A DNA stretch of 64,000 bases from Deltaproteobacteria bacterium. Lineage in GTDB: Bacteria; Myxococcota; JACRCW01. The notes under the pieces are model-generated. The model searched no databases and was not told where the DNA came from. It saw only the letters and a list, made by a program, of their open reading frames with translations. Below, piece after piece: positions 1-8,143 of the stretch (its first letter is position 1; every line of letters begins with the position of its first letter). The translations under genes were made by a program, and so were the position numbers. The stretch spans positions 1 through 64,000 of the forward strand of contig JACRCW010000076.1 of NCBI GenBank assembly GCA_016218805.1, read 5' to 3'.

Positions 1-1088
1 TGGCTGCCTTCGCCGCCCTTGGGTGCGGGCGCCTGGGACGGGCGGCGGACCACAAACGCCTTGCGCTCCGTACCGCCCTCCACCCGCACGCCCACTTCCA
101 TGCCCACCTTGGGATCTTCCGTCTTGAGGTAGCCCAGCAGGCGCGCGCGGCCGTGTCCCACGTCGGCGGCGGAGGTCACTTCGCCCTCATCCCCGTTGGG
201 AAGGAACAGGCGCGAACCGGGCGGCGGCGCGGGGGTCTCCGTCTCCAGCGCAATGAGGTAGCGGCGCTGCTTCATGTACGTGTCCATGCGCGCCACCACT
301 TCCTGACCCACGTAGCAGCCCTTGCCAAAGTGCAGCGTGTCCACGAGCCCCGCCTCCAGCGGGTTGTGTTCCTCATTCAGCTCCGGGCCGTACAGTGGCA
401 GGCCCGCTTCCAGGCGCAGCGCGTTGTACGCCGTGGACCCGCCAAACCGCGCCCCGCGGCCAACCAGCCAGTTGCACACGCGCGGGGCCACGCCGGTGGG
501 CATGATGAGCCGCACCGTGAGGCCCGCCACTGTGTCACTCTTGGCGGCCAGCACCTGCACGCCGCCCAGGTCCAGCTGCATCAGCTCATGCAGGTCCGCA
601 AACGCCACCAGCGGCGCATGGCACAGCTCCGCCGCGCGCGGGCCCAGCACATCCAGCTGCACGGTGGCGGCGGTGAGGTCCACCACCTCCACGTCTTCGC
701 GGATGACGTACTGGGCAATCCACGCGGCAATTGCCTCCGCGCGGCCCGCGCTCCCCACAATCATGTCTCCGTCACTGGCGGCGTGGACAACAACGCGATC
801 CACGATGCGTCCCTTGCCGTTGGTGAACGTGGTGGCGGCGCCCTTGCCCTCCGGTAGCGCCAGCAGGTCATTGGTGGTCAGCCGCTGCAGCAGGTCCCGG
901 CGGTCCTGCCCGTTGAGTTGCAGGCGCGCGCACCGGCTGCGGTCCACCACGAGCACGTCCGCGCGGCCGGCCTCCACCTCCGCGTTGGCATCACCGTAGT
1001 CCGCCACGCTGCATCCCGTGGGCGCCCACGGCTCACCGCGTCCACCGTGCCCGTTGTGCCAGCTGCGCATCTCTTCCGTCATGTCCAT
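1..1088 (-). CDS. ygfZ: YgfZ/GcvT-fold folate-binding protein (3' end outside window)
   Basis: The gene is read from ATG at 1088 and is still open at base 1, so about 362 residues are visible. It contains the family signature KGCYVGQE at about residues 256-263, including the conserved Cys. The N-terminal half (DVLVVDRSRCARLQLNGQ, LLQRLTTND) has the GcvT-like fold seen in YgfZ. Members bind tetrahydrofolate and help maintain some Fe-S enzymes. A GGAG precedes the start and an in-frame stop lies six codons upstream, which fixes the start. The gene runs in the same direction as lptF/lptG, 49 bp behind lptG. Confidence 0.9.
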   Translation of the reverse strand, partial: MDMTEEMRSWHNGHGGRGEPWAPTGCSVADYGDANAEVEAGRADVLVVDRSRCARLQLNGQDRRDLLQRLTTNDLLALPEGKGAATTFTNGKGRIVDRVVVHAASDGDMIVGSAGRAEAIAAWIAQYVIREDVEVVDLTAATVQLDVLGPRAAELCHAPLVAFADLHELMQLDLGGVQVLAAKSDTVAGLTVRLIMPTGVAPRVCNWLVGRGARFGGSTAYNALRLEAGLPLYGPELNEEHNPLEAGLVDTLHFGKGCYVGQEVVARMDTYMKQRRYLIALETETPAPPPGSRLFLPNGDEGEVTSAADVGHGRARLLGYLKTEDPKVGMEVGVRVEGGTERKAFVVRRPSQAPAPKGGEGS

Positions 1089-1137
1089 CACGCTCCGCGT
1101 GCCTCATACCCTCCGGTGCGCAGCGGTGCATGTCTGC

Positions 1138-2223
1138 TCACCGCGCCACCTTGGCGCCCTCCGCGCGACGCCACAGCAGCAGGGCGGCCACCAGCGCCAG
1201 GCCCGGCCCCAGTCCCGCGGCCAGCCATGACGGCAGCAGCGCACGTCCCGCCAGCATGTCCGCCAGCATCAACGCCAGCTGCGCGCCCGCCACGGCGATT
1301 CCCCCGACGAACAACAGCCGCTCCACGGGCGCTTCGCGCCGTTGCCGCGCCGCCAGCGGCACCGCCAGCAACCCCAGCAGGAACACCATCATGGGATCAG
1401 TCACCCGGCGCAGCAGGGCCAAGCGGTAGGCCGTGGCGTCACGCCCGCCCGCTTCACGCTTCTCAATGGCGCGGACCAGGCCCACCAGCGTGAAGTGTTC
1501 CGGGTAGCCCATGGGTGCGGACAGCGCGGCCGCCGCCGCGGGCAGGTGCAGCGTGCGCGTGCCCGCCGGTTCAAACGCGGGGGAGGGCGGCAGCGTGGTG
1601 ATCACGGATCCCTCCAGCGTGAAGTCGCCGGGCGTGGGCGCGGCCTGCATGCGCGCGGCCACCAGGCGCTGCCGCACGTGCAGCTCGTCGTCAACCAGCA
1701 CGCCCATGACACGTTCATACGCGTCCCCCGCGGCGGGTTGGGCGCGCGCGTAGATGGGGCCCGCGCGGAACCATTCACTGCGGTGGTGAAAATCCCAGAA
1801 GCGCCCGGTGCGCAGGTGGAACACGTCCTGCGCCAACCGCAGCGCCTGGCGGCCCATGGGGGGAATCACCCATTCGGCAAGTGCCGCGTGCGTCACCGCC
1901 GCGGCCCCGCTGACGACGAGAACCGCCGGCAACGCGGTGGACCGCAGCGACCGCCCCGCCGCCGCCAGGGCCGCCATCTCCGCGCGCCGGTTGAGCAACC
2001 CGAGCGCGGCCAGCGCGCCCAGCACCACGCCGGGCCCCAGCATCAGCGCCATCACTTCCGGTGCGCGGTAGACGTAGAACAGCGCCACCTGAGACCACGT
2101 GCCCGCGGCCAGCCACCGCGCGCTCTCCATGCTGTCCATCACCACAAACAGCATCCACCCCGCCAGCACCACAAACACGGTGCGCGGCCAGGTCATGGAG
2201 AGCACGTAGCGTTGGGCAATCAT
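1138..2223 (-). CDS. lptG: LptG-like permease of the LPS export ABC transporter
   Basis: This 361-aa inner-membrane protein has one N-terminal membrane segment, two more before about residue 120, a periplasmic domain, and three C-terminal hydrophobic helices beginning at the DPMMVFLLGLLAVPLA segment. That layout is typical of the LptF/LptG family, which with LptB extracts LPS from the inner membrane. The start at 2223 is chosen because the open frame upstream is Arg/Trp-rich shadow sequence and because this ATG lies one base after the lptF stop, so the two are probably translationally coupled. LptF and LptG are hard to tell apart by eye; gene order suggests LptG. Confidence 0.83.
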   Translation of the reverse strand: MIAQRYVLSMTWPRTVFVVLAGWMLFVVMDSMESARWLAAGTWSQVALFYVYRAPEVMALMLGPGVVLGALAALGLLNRRAEMAALAAAGRSLRSTALPAVLVVSGAAAVTHAALAEWVIPPMGRQALRLAQDVFHLRTGRFWDFHHRSEWFRAGPIYARAQPAAGDAYERVMGVLVDDELHVRQRLVAARMQAAPTPGDFTLEGSVITTLPPSPAFEPAGTRTLHLPAAAAALSAPMGYPEHFTLVGLVRAIEKREAGGRDATAYRLALLRRVTDPMMVFLLGLLAVPLAARQRREAPVERLLFVGGIAVAGAQLALMLADMLAGRALLPSWLAAGLGPGLALVAALLLWRRAEGAKVAR

Positions 2224-2224
2224 G

Positions 2225-3331
2225 TCAGGTCCACCGCGTGGCGCGCGCACGCCACGCCCAGGCCAGCAACGCCGCGCCCAGCAGGTTGGGGACATTGGCA
2301 CCCAACCACGGCGGCAGGATGCCCTGCAGCACCAGGTTGCGCCCAAACCCCAACAGCCCGAAGTACAGCGCCACCAGCAACGCGCTGCCGATGTATGCGC
2401 GCCCGCGCGCGGTGGGCGCGCGTTGCCCGCCAAAGATCCCGCCGAGCATGCACAGGAGGATCATGCCCCACGGCAGGGACAGTTTCTGCCAGAGGTGGAA
2501 GCGGAGCTTGTTGTGGGCGTCGTCGTGCTCGCTGGAGGACGCGGCTTCCCACAGCCGGTTCAGCGGCCACGCCTGCCACGCGTGCAGCGTCATGGCCTCC
2601 TCACCCACCCAGGACGCCACGTCCACCGTGAGCTCCGCGTGGTCAAACGTCATGCGGTTGAGGTCAGACGGTTTGTCCGCGGGCAGGATGGCTTCGCCGC
2701 GGTCCGCGGACACGTGGATGAGCCCCACGCCGGCAGGGCGCACGTCCACGGAGCGCGCGGTCAACACCAGCGGCCCGTTGGCCAGGTCACGTCCCACCAC
2801 CACGTCTGACAGCGTGGCGTTGCCCTCCGCGTCAAAGGCCGCGCCACCCACGTACACGCTGGCCAGGTTGCCCACGTGGTTGAACGTGCCCGGTGCCAGC
2901 GTCCGTGCAAACGCGCGCGTACCCAGGAGCGCCACGTCACGTGCGTAGTGCGCGGTGCCCCACGGTTCGCCCCAGATCCCGGCGCACAGCACCAGCAGCG
3001 CCATCACCAGGCCGGACAGCAGCGCCGGGCGGAACACGCGGTGCGGCGGGATGGCGGCCGCGCCCATGGCGGTGAGTTCGCCGTCTTCCGCCAGGCGGTC
3101 ATATGCCACCACGCAGCCAAAGATCCCGCTGGCCCCCAGCGCCATGCCGGAGAAGCCCGGCGCCAGGTCCGCAATCAGCGACGCGAGCAACCCCAGGTCA
3201 CGCCAACTGGTGAGCACCATCTGGCTCACGCGGGACAACTGCCAGAGGCTCACCACGGTTCCCACAACCAGCGTGACCGCAAACAGCGGCCACGCCACGC
3301 GACGCAGGAGGTAGGAATCCGCCACGCGCAT
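2225..3331 (-). CDS. lptF: LptF-like permease of the LPS export ABC transporter
   Basis: This 368-aa membrane protein starts MRVADSYLLRRVAWPLFAVTL, the usual N-terminus of LptF/LptG proteins (one terminal helix, then two in the first 120 residues). It ends with a helical block containing KLSLPWGMILLCMLGGIFGG. It is the first gene of an lptF-lptG pair separated by one base. It is divergent from the glycerophosphodiesterase gene, with about 70 bp between the two starts for both promoters. LptB, LptC and LptA are not in the window. Confidence 0.83.
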   Translation of the reverse strand: MRVADSYLLRRVAWPLFAVTLVVGTVVSLWQLSRVSQMVLTSWRDLGLLASLIADLAPGFSGMALGASGIFGCVVAYDRLAEDGELTAMGAAAIPPHRVFRPALLSGLVMALLVLCAGIWGEPWGTAHYARDVALLGTRAFARTLAPGTFNHVGNLASVYVGGAAFDAEGNATLSDVVVGRDLANGPLVLTARSVDVRPAGVGLIHVSADRGEAILPADKPSDLNRMTFDHAELTVDVASWVGEEAMTLHAWQAWPLNRLWEAASSSEHDDAHNKLRFHLWQKLSLPWGMILLCMLGGIFGGQRAPTARGRAYIGSALLVALYFGLLGFGRNLVLQGILPPWLGANVPNLLGAALLAWAWRARATRWT

Positions 3332-3401
3332 GGGACGCGCCCAGCGTGTACCTTGACGCGGGGCCGCCCGTCATGCGGGCGTGCCGCCTGGAGGTGCAAG
3401 C

Positions 3402-4322
3402 ATGGTGCGCAGGATGTGGTGGGTGCTGCTGCTGGCGTGGGGCGCGGACGCGTGCGCGCAGCCGCCGTGCGCCAGCCCCGTGTTCGAGGCGCAGGGGCAC
3501 CGGGGCGGACGCGCCAGGCGTCCCGAGAATTCGCTGGCGGCCATGGAGTACGCCCTGTCGCGCGGGGTGACCACGCTGGAGATGGACGTGGCGGTCACGC
3601 GGGACGAGGTCCTGGTCCTGGCGCACGAGCCGTGGCTCCCCAAGGACCGCTGCCTGGACCCGGACGGCAACCCGGCGGCGGATGTGCCCATCAACACGCT
3701 CACGCTGGCGCAACTGTCCCGCTACGACTGCGGCAGTCTCAAGCACAAGGACTTCCCCGACCAGGTGACCGTGCCCGGACCGCTGGCCACGCTGCGCGAG
3801 GTGTTCGCGGTGGGTGAGCGCCTGAGCGGGGCGCGCATCCATTACAATATTGAACCCAAGATGGACCCCGCGGACGACGACAAGACGCCGAGCGCGGAGC
3901 GCTTCATGGACCTGTTGCTGGCGGACATTGAGGGCGCGGGGGTGCACGACCGCGTGATCATCCAGTCCTTTGACGCGCGGCCGCTGCGCGAACTGGTGTT
4001 GCGCGGGAGCACGCTCAAACGCGCGTTCCTGTGGCCCACCGCGCAGCCCAGTGTGATGTCCACGGTGTTCTCCGCGGATCCGCTCACCATGGCGGACGCG
4101 CTGGGGGCGGAGATCCTCTCCAGCTATGACCCGGTCACCACGCGCCCGCTGGTGGACGCGGCGCACGCGCGCGGCGTGGCCGTGGTGCCGTGGACGGTCA
4201 ACAAGCGCGACCGCATGGCGAAGCTTGTGGACATGGGTGTGGACGGCCTCATTTCCGACGACCCGGACCTGCTGATGGAAGTGGTGCGCGAAAAGAAGCC
4301 GACGCGCGGCGTGTGCTGGTGA
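3402..4322 (+). CDS. Secreted glycerophosphodiester phosphodiesterase
   Basis: The protein (306 aa) has a signal peptide (MVRRMWWVLLLAWGADACAQ) and a GDPD TIM-barrel. The catalytic pattern is present: GHRGG with H33, RPEN at 40-43, E60 and D62 in LEMDV, and H75 in LAHE. It should hydrolyse glycerophosphodiesters to glycerol-3-phosphate in the periplasm. The start is at 3402 because GGAGGT lies six bases upstream; an in-frame GTG at 3381 has no such site. It begins a plus-strand operon and is followed three bases later by the creatininase-family gene. Confidence 0.92.
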   Translation: MVRRMWWVLLLAWGADACAQPPCASPVFEAQGHRGGRARRPENSLAAMEYALSRGVTTLEMDVAVTRDEVLVLAHEPWLPKDRCLDPDGNPAADVPINTLTLAQLSRYDCGSLKHKDFPDQVTVPGPLATLREVFAVGERLSGARIHYNIEPKMDPADDDKTPSAERFMDLLLADIEGAGVHDRVIIQSFDARPLRELVLRGSTLKRAFLWPTAQPSVMSTVFSADPLTMADALGAEILSSYDPVTTRPLVDAAHARGVAVVPWTVNKRDRMAKLVDMGVDGLISDDPDLLMEVVREKKPTRGVCW

Positions 4323-4325
4323 CGC

Positions 4326-5090
4326 ATGGATGACATTCCGCAGTTGCACCGGTTGACGTGGGAGGAAGCGCGGGACCTGTTTGCGCGCTCCCCCGTGGTG
4401 TTGTGGCCGGTGGGCAGCACGGAGCCGCACGGCCCGCACCTGGCGCTGGAAACGGACGTCATCATCGCGCGCGGCATGGCGCACCGGGCGGCGCGGTTGT
4501 TGGACGCACGCGGCACGCCCGCGTGTCTGCTTCCCTCGCTGCCGCTGGGCGTGACCGAGTTTGGGCGCGGTTTCACCGGCGCGTTGTCCATCCCCGCGGA
4601 CGTGCTGGTGGAGCTGGTGGTGGCCACCGCCCAGGCGCTCCAACGTGACGGGGCGCGTGCGCTGGTGCTGGTCAACGCGCACCTGGAACCGGATCACCTG
4701 CGCGCGCTGCACAACGCCGCACACCAGGCCTGCGCCCGCACCGGCCTGCCGGTGTGTTTCACTGACAAGACGCGCCCGTCGGTGGCGCGCGCCTTGGGTG
4801 ACGAGTTCCGCAGCGGCGCATGCCACGCGGGCCGCTATGAGACTTCCATGGTCCTTGCCGAGGACCCCACCGCGGTGCGCCGTGATGCTGCGCTGGAGCT
4901 GCCGCGCGTGGACATTTCGTTGGCGCGCGCCATCCGCGCGGGCAAGACGTCCTTCAAGGAAGCGGGTGGTGAGCGCGCGTACTTTGGTGCGCCTGCGGAA
5001 GCCACCGCGGAGGAGGGTGACGCGCTCCTGGAGACGCTGGCGCGGTTCATTGTGGCGGACCTGGATGCGATGCTGGGGCCGCACGCATGA
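4326..5090 (+). CDS. Creatininase-family (MftE-like) amidohydrolase
   Basis: The 254-aa protein shows the creatininase metal-site pattern: GSTEPHGPHLALETD (E33, H35, D44), NAHLEPDH near residue 113, and HAGRYETS near residue 167. The family holds two metals and cleaves cyclic amides or peptides (creatinine, formamidopyrimidines, the mycofactocin precursor). The substrate cannot be told from sequence. Although four radical SAM genes occur elsewhere in the window, none is close, so an MftE role is not supported. The stop overlaps the next start by four bases (ATGA). Confidence 0.88.
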   Translation: MDDIPQLHRLTWEEARDLFARSPVVLWPVGSTEPHGPHLALETDVIIARGMAHRAARLLDARGTPACLLPSLPLGVTEFGRGFTGALSIPADVLVELVVATAQALQRDGARALVLVNAHLEPDHLRALHNAAHQACARTGLPVCFTDKTRPSVARALGDEFRSGACHAGRYETSMVLAEDPTAVRRDAALELPRVDISLARAIRAGKTSFKEAGGERAYFGAPAEATAEEGDALLETLARFIVADLDAMLGPHA

Positions 5091-5950
5091 CGGGTGAGGC
5101 GCCGCCCGACAAGCCGCTCCGCCCGCCCGCGGCGCTGTTGCTGTTGCAGGACCTGGTGTTCCTGTTGGCGGTGTCACTGGCACACGGCACGGGTGCTTGG
5201 ACCGCGTGGTGGTGCGCGGTGCAGGTGCCGTTCCCCTTGGGCTTCCCTGTGGCGGTGGGGTTGTACCCGCTGGTCACGCTGCTGGTGGTGATTGCGCTGG
5301 ACCGGACCGTTCCCGCCGTGCCCGTGGGCAGACACGCCATGGGCAGCCCCGCGTTCATCCTGTGGGGGATCCACCTGGTGCTCTACCGCGTGGTGCGCAT
5401 CCCGCCGGTGATCTGGCTGGTGCGCTACTCCAACGTGTTGCGTTTCATCTGGCTGCGCGGCCTGGGTGCGGACGCGGCGTTCTCCGCGCAGATGAGCGGG
5501 GACGTGAACCTGCTGGATCACCGCCCGCTGGTGCTGGGGGCCGGGTGCCTGCTGGGGAGTGAGGTCATGGTGACCACCCACATGGTCATCCGCGGCGAGC
5601 TGCGCGCGGAACCGGTGACCGTGGAGGAGGACGCGGTGGTGGGGGCGCGGTCCGTGCTGGGGCCGGGGTGCCGGGTGGGCCGGCACGCGGTGGTGGAGGT
5701 GGGCGTGCTGCTCGGGCCGGGGTGCAAGGTCGGTGAGCGCGCGCGTATCGGCGGGGCATCCACGCTCGCGCGTGATGTGGAGATTGGTGACGGCGCGTTC
5801 ATTGAGCAGCGCAGCCACGTGGAAGCGGGCACGCGCATCGGCGCGGGAGAGCGGTGGGGTGGTTGTCCCGCGCAGCGTGTTCTTTCCGCGGAGGACGCAC
5901 GCGCGAAGGGCTCGGCAGGAGCCTCGCCCTCCCGGGAGGTCCAATCATGA
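5087..5950 (+). CDS. Membrane-anchored hexapeptide-repeat (left-handed beta-helix) protein
   Basis: The 287-aa product has two or three hydrophobic segments in its first 110 residues. Residues of about 135-265 carry hexapeptide repeats (VEEDAVVGARSVLGPGCRVGRHAVVEVGVLLGPG and so on), which fold as a left-handed beta-helix. The layout resembles the C-terminal part of some acyl- or aminoacyl-transferases, but no catalytic His is obvious. The last residues (KGSAGASPSREV) are encoded by a copy of the dispersed GC-rich hairpin repeat at 5910-5935, so the native C-terminus has probably been replaced or extended. It is coupled to the upstream gene by an ATGA overlap. Confidence 0.72.
   Translation: MTGEAPPDKPLRPPAALLLLQDLVFLLAVSLAHGTGAWTAWWCAVQVPFPLGFPVAVGLYPLVTLLVVIALDRTVPAVPVGRHAMGSPAFILWGIHLVLYRVVRIPPVIWLVRYSNVLRFIWLRGLGADAAFSAQMSGDVNLLDHRPLVLGAGCLLGSEVMVTTHMVIRGELRAEPVTVEEDAVVGARSVLGPGCRVGRHAVVEVGVLLGPGCKVGERARIGGASTLARDVEIGDGAFIEQRSHVEAGTRIGAGERWGGCPAQRVLSAEDARAKGSAGASPSREVQS
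5910..5935 (+). repeat. Dispersed hairpin repeat, copy 1
   Basis: The core GGCTCGGCAGGAGCC (a 5-bp stem around GGCAG) is followed by TCGCCCTCCCG. The same block recurs at 16681, 47530, 47827 and, inverted, at 47679. This copy lies at a convergent gene junction but inside the 3' end of the hexapeptide gene. Confidence 0.85.
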
Positions 5951-5964
5951 TCGACGTGCATGGC

Positions 5965-7431
5965 TCAAGACCGCGCGGATGCGCCGGTCTCCTTGCCCAG
6001 CAACGCACCCAGCTCCGGATCATCCAGGCGCACCCGCAGCACGCGCTCCTTGGCCAGCGTGACCAGGCCCGGCGTCCCCGGAACCGGCCGCACGTGCCGC
6101 ACCTCCGTCCAGCGGACGTCCACCACGCCGTGCCCCCGCGCTTCTGAAAAATGCGCGGCCAGCTGTGCGGCACGCAGCAACGCCCGGTCACGCCCGGGCC
6201 GTTCAGCGTCCAGCACAAGAATCACGTGACTGCCCGGCGCGTCGCGCGCGTGCAGGAACAGGTCGTTCCCCCGCGCCGTGCGGTGTGTCAGCAGATCATT
6301 GTCCGCGCGGGTGCGGCCCACCAGCACCACGTATCCCTCCGGCGTGGTGAAGCGGCGGAACGGCTGCCGTCGCGAAGGCCCGCGTTTCTCGCCGCGTGCC
6401 GGCGCCGCCGCATCCGCGCCCACCACCGCCAGCGCTTGCGCCTCCGCGCCTTCCGCGCGCGCATCCAACGCTTGCAGCGCCGCGGTCAGCGCTGCCGCAC
6501 GCACCCGCGCCTGTTGCAGCCGCGGCGTCACGTTGGCGCGCGTCCGCTCCAGGCGGCGCGCGCGGTGGAACAGGCGCTCCACGTTCTGTTGCACGCCCAG
6601 CGCCGGCTCCACCGCAATCACCAGTGTTGGCGCCTCCGGATTGTACGCGTCCGCCAGCGTCCACTCCGTCGCGCCCCGCGGGAGCGATCCCATCTGCACC
6701 TTGGCGCGTTCCGCGGCCGCGCGCAGGCGGTCTTCTTCCTCCGTGCGGCGCAGGTCGGACTCCAGCGCGCGCACCAGCCGCGTCTCGCGGTCCAGCGCCG
6801 CGCGCACGCGCCGTCGCACAGAGACATCCACGGGCGGCACGGTGGGTGGGGCGTGCGCTTGGCGCTGGTCCAGCGCGGCGTGCGTGGGCAGCGCGGCCCA
6901 CGGATCATCCGGCGCGCGCGCGCGAATCCACGGTGCTGCATCAAACGCGTCAGGCGCCTTCACCGCGACAAACGGCTTGCCCACCGCAAGACCGCGCGGC
7001 GCAAGCCGCGCAATGAGGGATGCGCCCAGCACCTTGCCCGCATCATTCACCAGCAGCACGTTGGCGTGCGTACCCGCCCAGTCCAGCACCAGCCGAAGCG
7101 GCGTGCTCAGCGTGTGGAACACCATGGACGCGTGCGCACCCGCACCCGTCTCCACGGCCGCCAGGCGCGTGTTGGCCAGGTACTTCCGCAGCAGACCCTG
7201 GAACGCGGGCGGCTGCGCATCTTCATCGCGCCGCGGTGGAGCGGAGGCCAGGTGCCAGGCGGGAGCGGACGGGTCCAGCAACAGCGCGTGCGTGGTGCCG
7301 TGCGCGTGCAGTTCTACGACGACACGGCCCTCTGCAACGCGCATTTTCTGAACGCGGGCGTCTGTGCCCCAGCCCAGCAGCTCGGCCGCAAGCGCATCCT
7401 GCACCGCCGGAGAAAGCCACCACGGGCGCAT
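5965..7431 (-). CDS. NFACT-family protein (RqcH/Rqc2-like)
   Basis: The protein is 488 aa from ATG 7431. The N-terminal NFACT-N domain (about 1-210) is followed by an Arg/Ala/Glu-rich helical region (about 220-340). The NFACT-R domain carries FRRFTTPEGYVVLVGRT, NDLLTHR, DLFLHARDAPGSHVIL. Family members bind the large ribosomal subunit and tRNA and add C-terminal Ala tails to stalled nascent chains; some are annotated as fibronectin-binding proteins. The start is preceded by a GGGGGG stretch. A strong hairpin plus T-tract sits 12 bases upstream, in its leader. Confidence 0.88.
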   Translation of the reverse strand: MRPWWLSPAVQDALAAELLGWGTDARVQKMRVAEGRVVVELHAHGTTHALLLDPSAPAWHLASAPPRRDEDAQPPAFQGLLRKYLANTRLAAVETGAGAHASMVFHTLSTPLRLVLDWAGTHANVLLVNDAGKVLGASLIARLAPRGLAVGKPFVAVKAPDAFDAAPWIRARAPDDPWAALPTHAALDQRQAHAPPTVPPVDVSVRRRVRAALDRETRLVRALESDLRRTEEEDRLRAAAERAKVQMGSLPRGATEWTLADAYNPEAPTLVIAVEPALGVQQNVERLFHRARRLERTRANVTPRLQQARVRAAALTAALQALDARAEGAEAQALAVVGADAAAPARGEKRGPSRRQPFRRFTTPEGYVVLVGRTRADNDLLTHRTARGNDLFLHARDAPGSHVILVLDAERPGRDRALLRAAQLAAHFSEARGHGVVDVRWTEVRHVRPVPGTPGLVTLAKERVLRVRLDDPELGALLGKETGASARS

Positions 7432-7442
7432 GCGCAAGCCCC

Positions 7443-7487
7443 CCAAAACGCCAGCGGCTGGCACCCGTGAGGGATACCAGCCGCTGG
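7443..7487 (-). terminator. Rho-independent terminator after the Lys-rich gene
   Basis: On the minus strand, 11-bp perfect arms (7451-7461 and 7477-7487, CCAGCCGCTGG type) enclose a 15-nt loop and are followed by CGTTTT. It lies between the Lys/Ala protein gene and the NFACT start, so it should end the short transcript and may act as an attenuator for NFACT. Confidence 0.75.
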
Positions 7488-7519
7488 TCCATCAGAAACT
7501 GCTGAAACGCGTTCAGGCC

Positions 7520-7621
7520 TTACTTCTTCTTCTTGGCGGCCTTCTTCTTGCCCTTCTTGGCGCCGCGCTTCGCGGTCTTCTTGGCGGCCTTCTTGGCCTT
7601 CTTCTTCTTCTTCGCAGCCAT
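7520..7621 (-). CDS. 33-residue Lys/Ala-rich basic protein (histone H1-tail-like)
   Basis: This gene is too short for ordinary ORF calling. ATG at 7621 has GCGAGGGA about ten bases upstream, and the frame ends with TAA at 7520. The product begins MAAKKKKKAKKAAKK and is about 60 percent Lys, with Ala, one Thr, one Arg and two Gly. Such AAKK-rich peptides resemble the C-terminal tails of histone H1 and of bacterial HctB/AlgP-like proteins, which bind nucleic acids. It has its own near-consensus sigma70 promoter and a terminator, so it is a single-gene high-expression unit. The opposite-frame Glu-rich reading is a shadow. Confidence 0.75.
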   Translation of the reverse strand: MAAKKKKKAKKAAKKTAKRGAKKGKKKAAKKKK

Positions 7622-7690
7622 CGTATCCCTCGCGATCTGTGTGGTTGGTCATAGGTCGTTGATTGTCATCTCGACCGACCGAAACGGAGA

Positions 7691-7718
7691 TCTATAGAAG
7701 TACGGTGAAGTATGTCAA
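7691..7718 (-). promoter_or_regulatory. Near-consensus sigma70 promoter for the Lys/Ala protein gene
   Basis: On the minus strand, TTGACA (7713-7718) and TATAGA (7691-7696) are separated by 16 bases. The start codon lies about 63 bases after the predicted transcription start. This is the clearest promoter in the window and stands in an AT-richer pocket. Confidence 0.75.
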
Positions 7719-7756
7719 CTGTATTTCAACATACGTGACATGACACTGCGTCATGT
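7710..7756. promoter_or_regulatory. Two inverted repeats between divergent genes
   Basis: GTATGT/ACATAC (7710-7734) overlaps the -35 element of the minus-strand promoter. ACATGAC/GTCATGT (7738-7756, 5-nt loop) lies just upstream of the cupin ribosome-binding site. Either may be an operator; the second could also form a leader hairpin. Confidence 0.45.
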
Positions 7757-7776
7757 GCGGACGAAGGAGAGCGCTC

Positions 7777-8097
7777 ATGGGGTTTGATGCGGTGAAGAAC
7801 CACGTCCGTTTCAATGCGGAGAAGCTGTCCAAGAATGGCGTGTTCTCCGACGAGAAACTGGCGATGGTGGATGTGTACTGCGCGCGCGCGGGACAGCAGC
7901 AGCGCACGCATGCGCACGCGCATGCCGCAAAGTGTTACGTGATACTTGAAGGGCGCGCGAAGGTGACCATCGGATCAGACACGCGCGAGATCAGCGCGGG
8001 TGAGATGGCGTTCGCACCGCGAGGCGTGGAGCACGGACTGGAATGCGTGGGCCCCGCGGACCTGGTTGCGTTGGTGTTCATTGCGGGAGCGTTGTGA
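7777..8097 (+). CDS. Small cupin-domain protein
   Basis: The 106-aa product is a single cupin barrel. The first cupin motif is represented by THAHAHAAKCYVILEG and the second by GEMAFAPRGVEHGL, giving a His-rich metal site. The substrate cannot be inferred. ATG 7777 is chosen because GGAGAG lies eight bases upstream; an earlier in-frame start at 7753 lacks one. The gene is divergent from the Lys/Ala protein gene. Confidence 0.85.
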   Translation: MGFDAVKNHVRFNAEKLSKNGVFSDEKLAMVDVYCARAGQQQRTHAHAHAAKCYVILEGRAKVTIGSDTREISAGEMAFAPRGVEHGLECVGPADLVALVFIAGAL

Positions 8098-8143
8098 TGG
8101 CGGGCGTTGGCGCGTCGTCGCGGTGGGCCTAGGGTGCGCACGC

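Noticed and set aside
4326..5090. Mycofactocin MftE with the window's radical SAM genes
   Set aside because: No mftA/B/C/D/F genes are adjacent, and the radical SAM genes are more than 15 kb away in unrelated operons.
3198..5183. A 661-codon open frame opposite the phosphodiesterase and creatininase-family genes
   Set aside because: Its Arg/His-rich composition is what GC-rich antisense frames give, and both plus-strand genes beneath it have complete motifs and ribosome-binding sites.
7314..7652. A Glu/Arg-rich frame over the Lys/Ala protein gene
   Set aside because: It is the same DNA read in another frame; the Lys/Ala frame has the promoter, ribosome-binding site and terminator.
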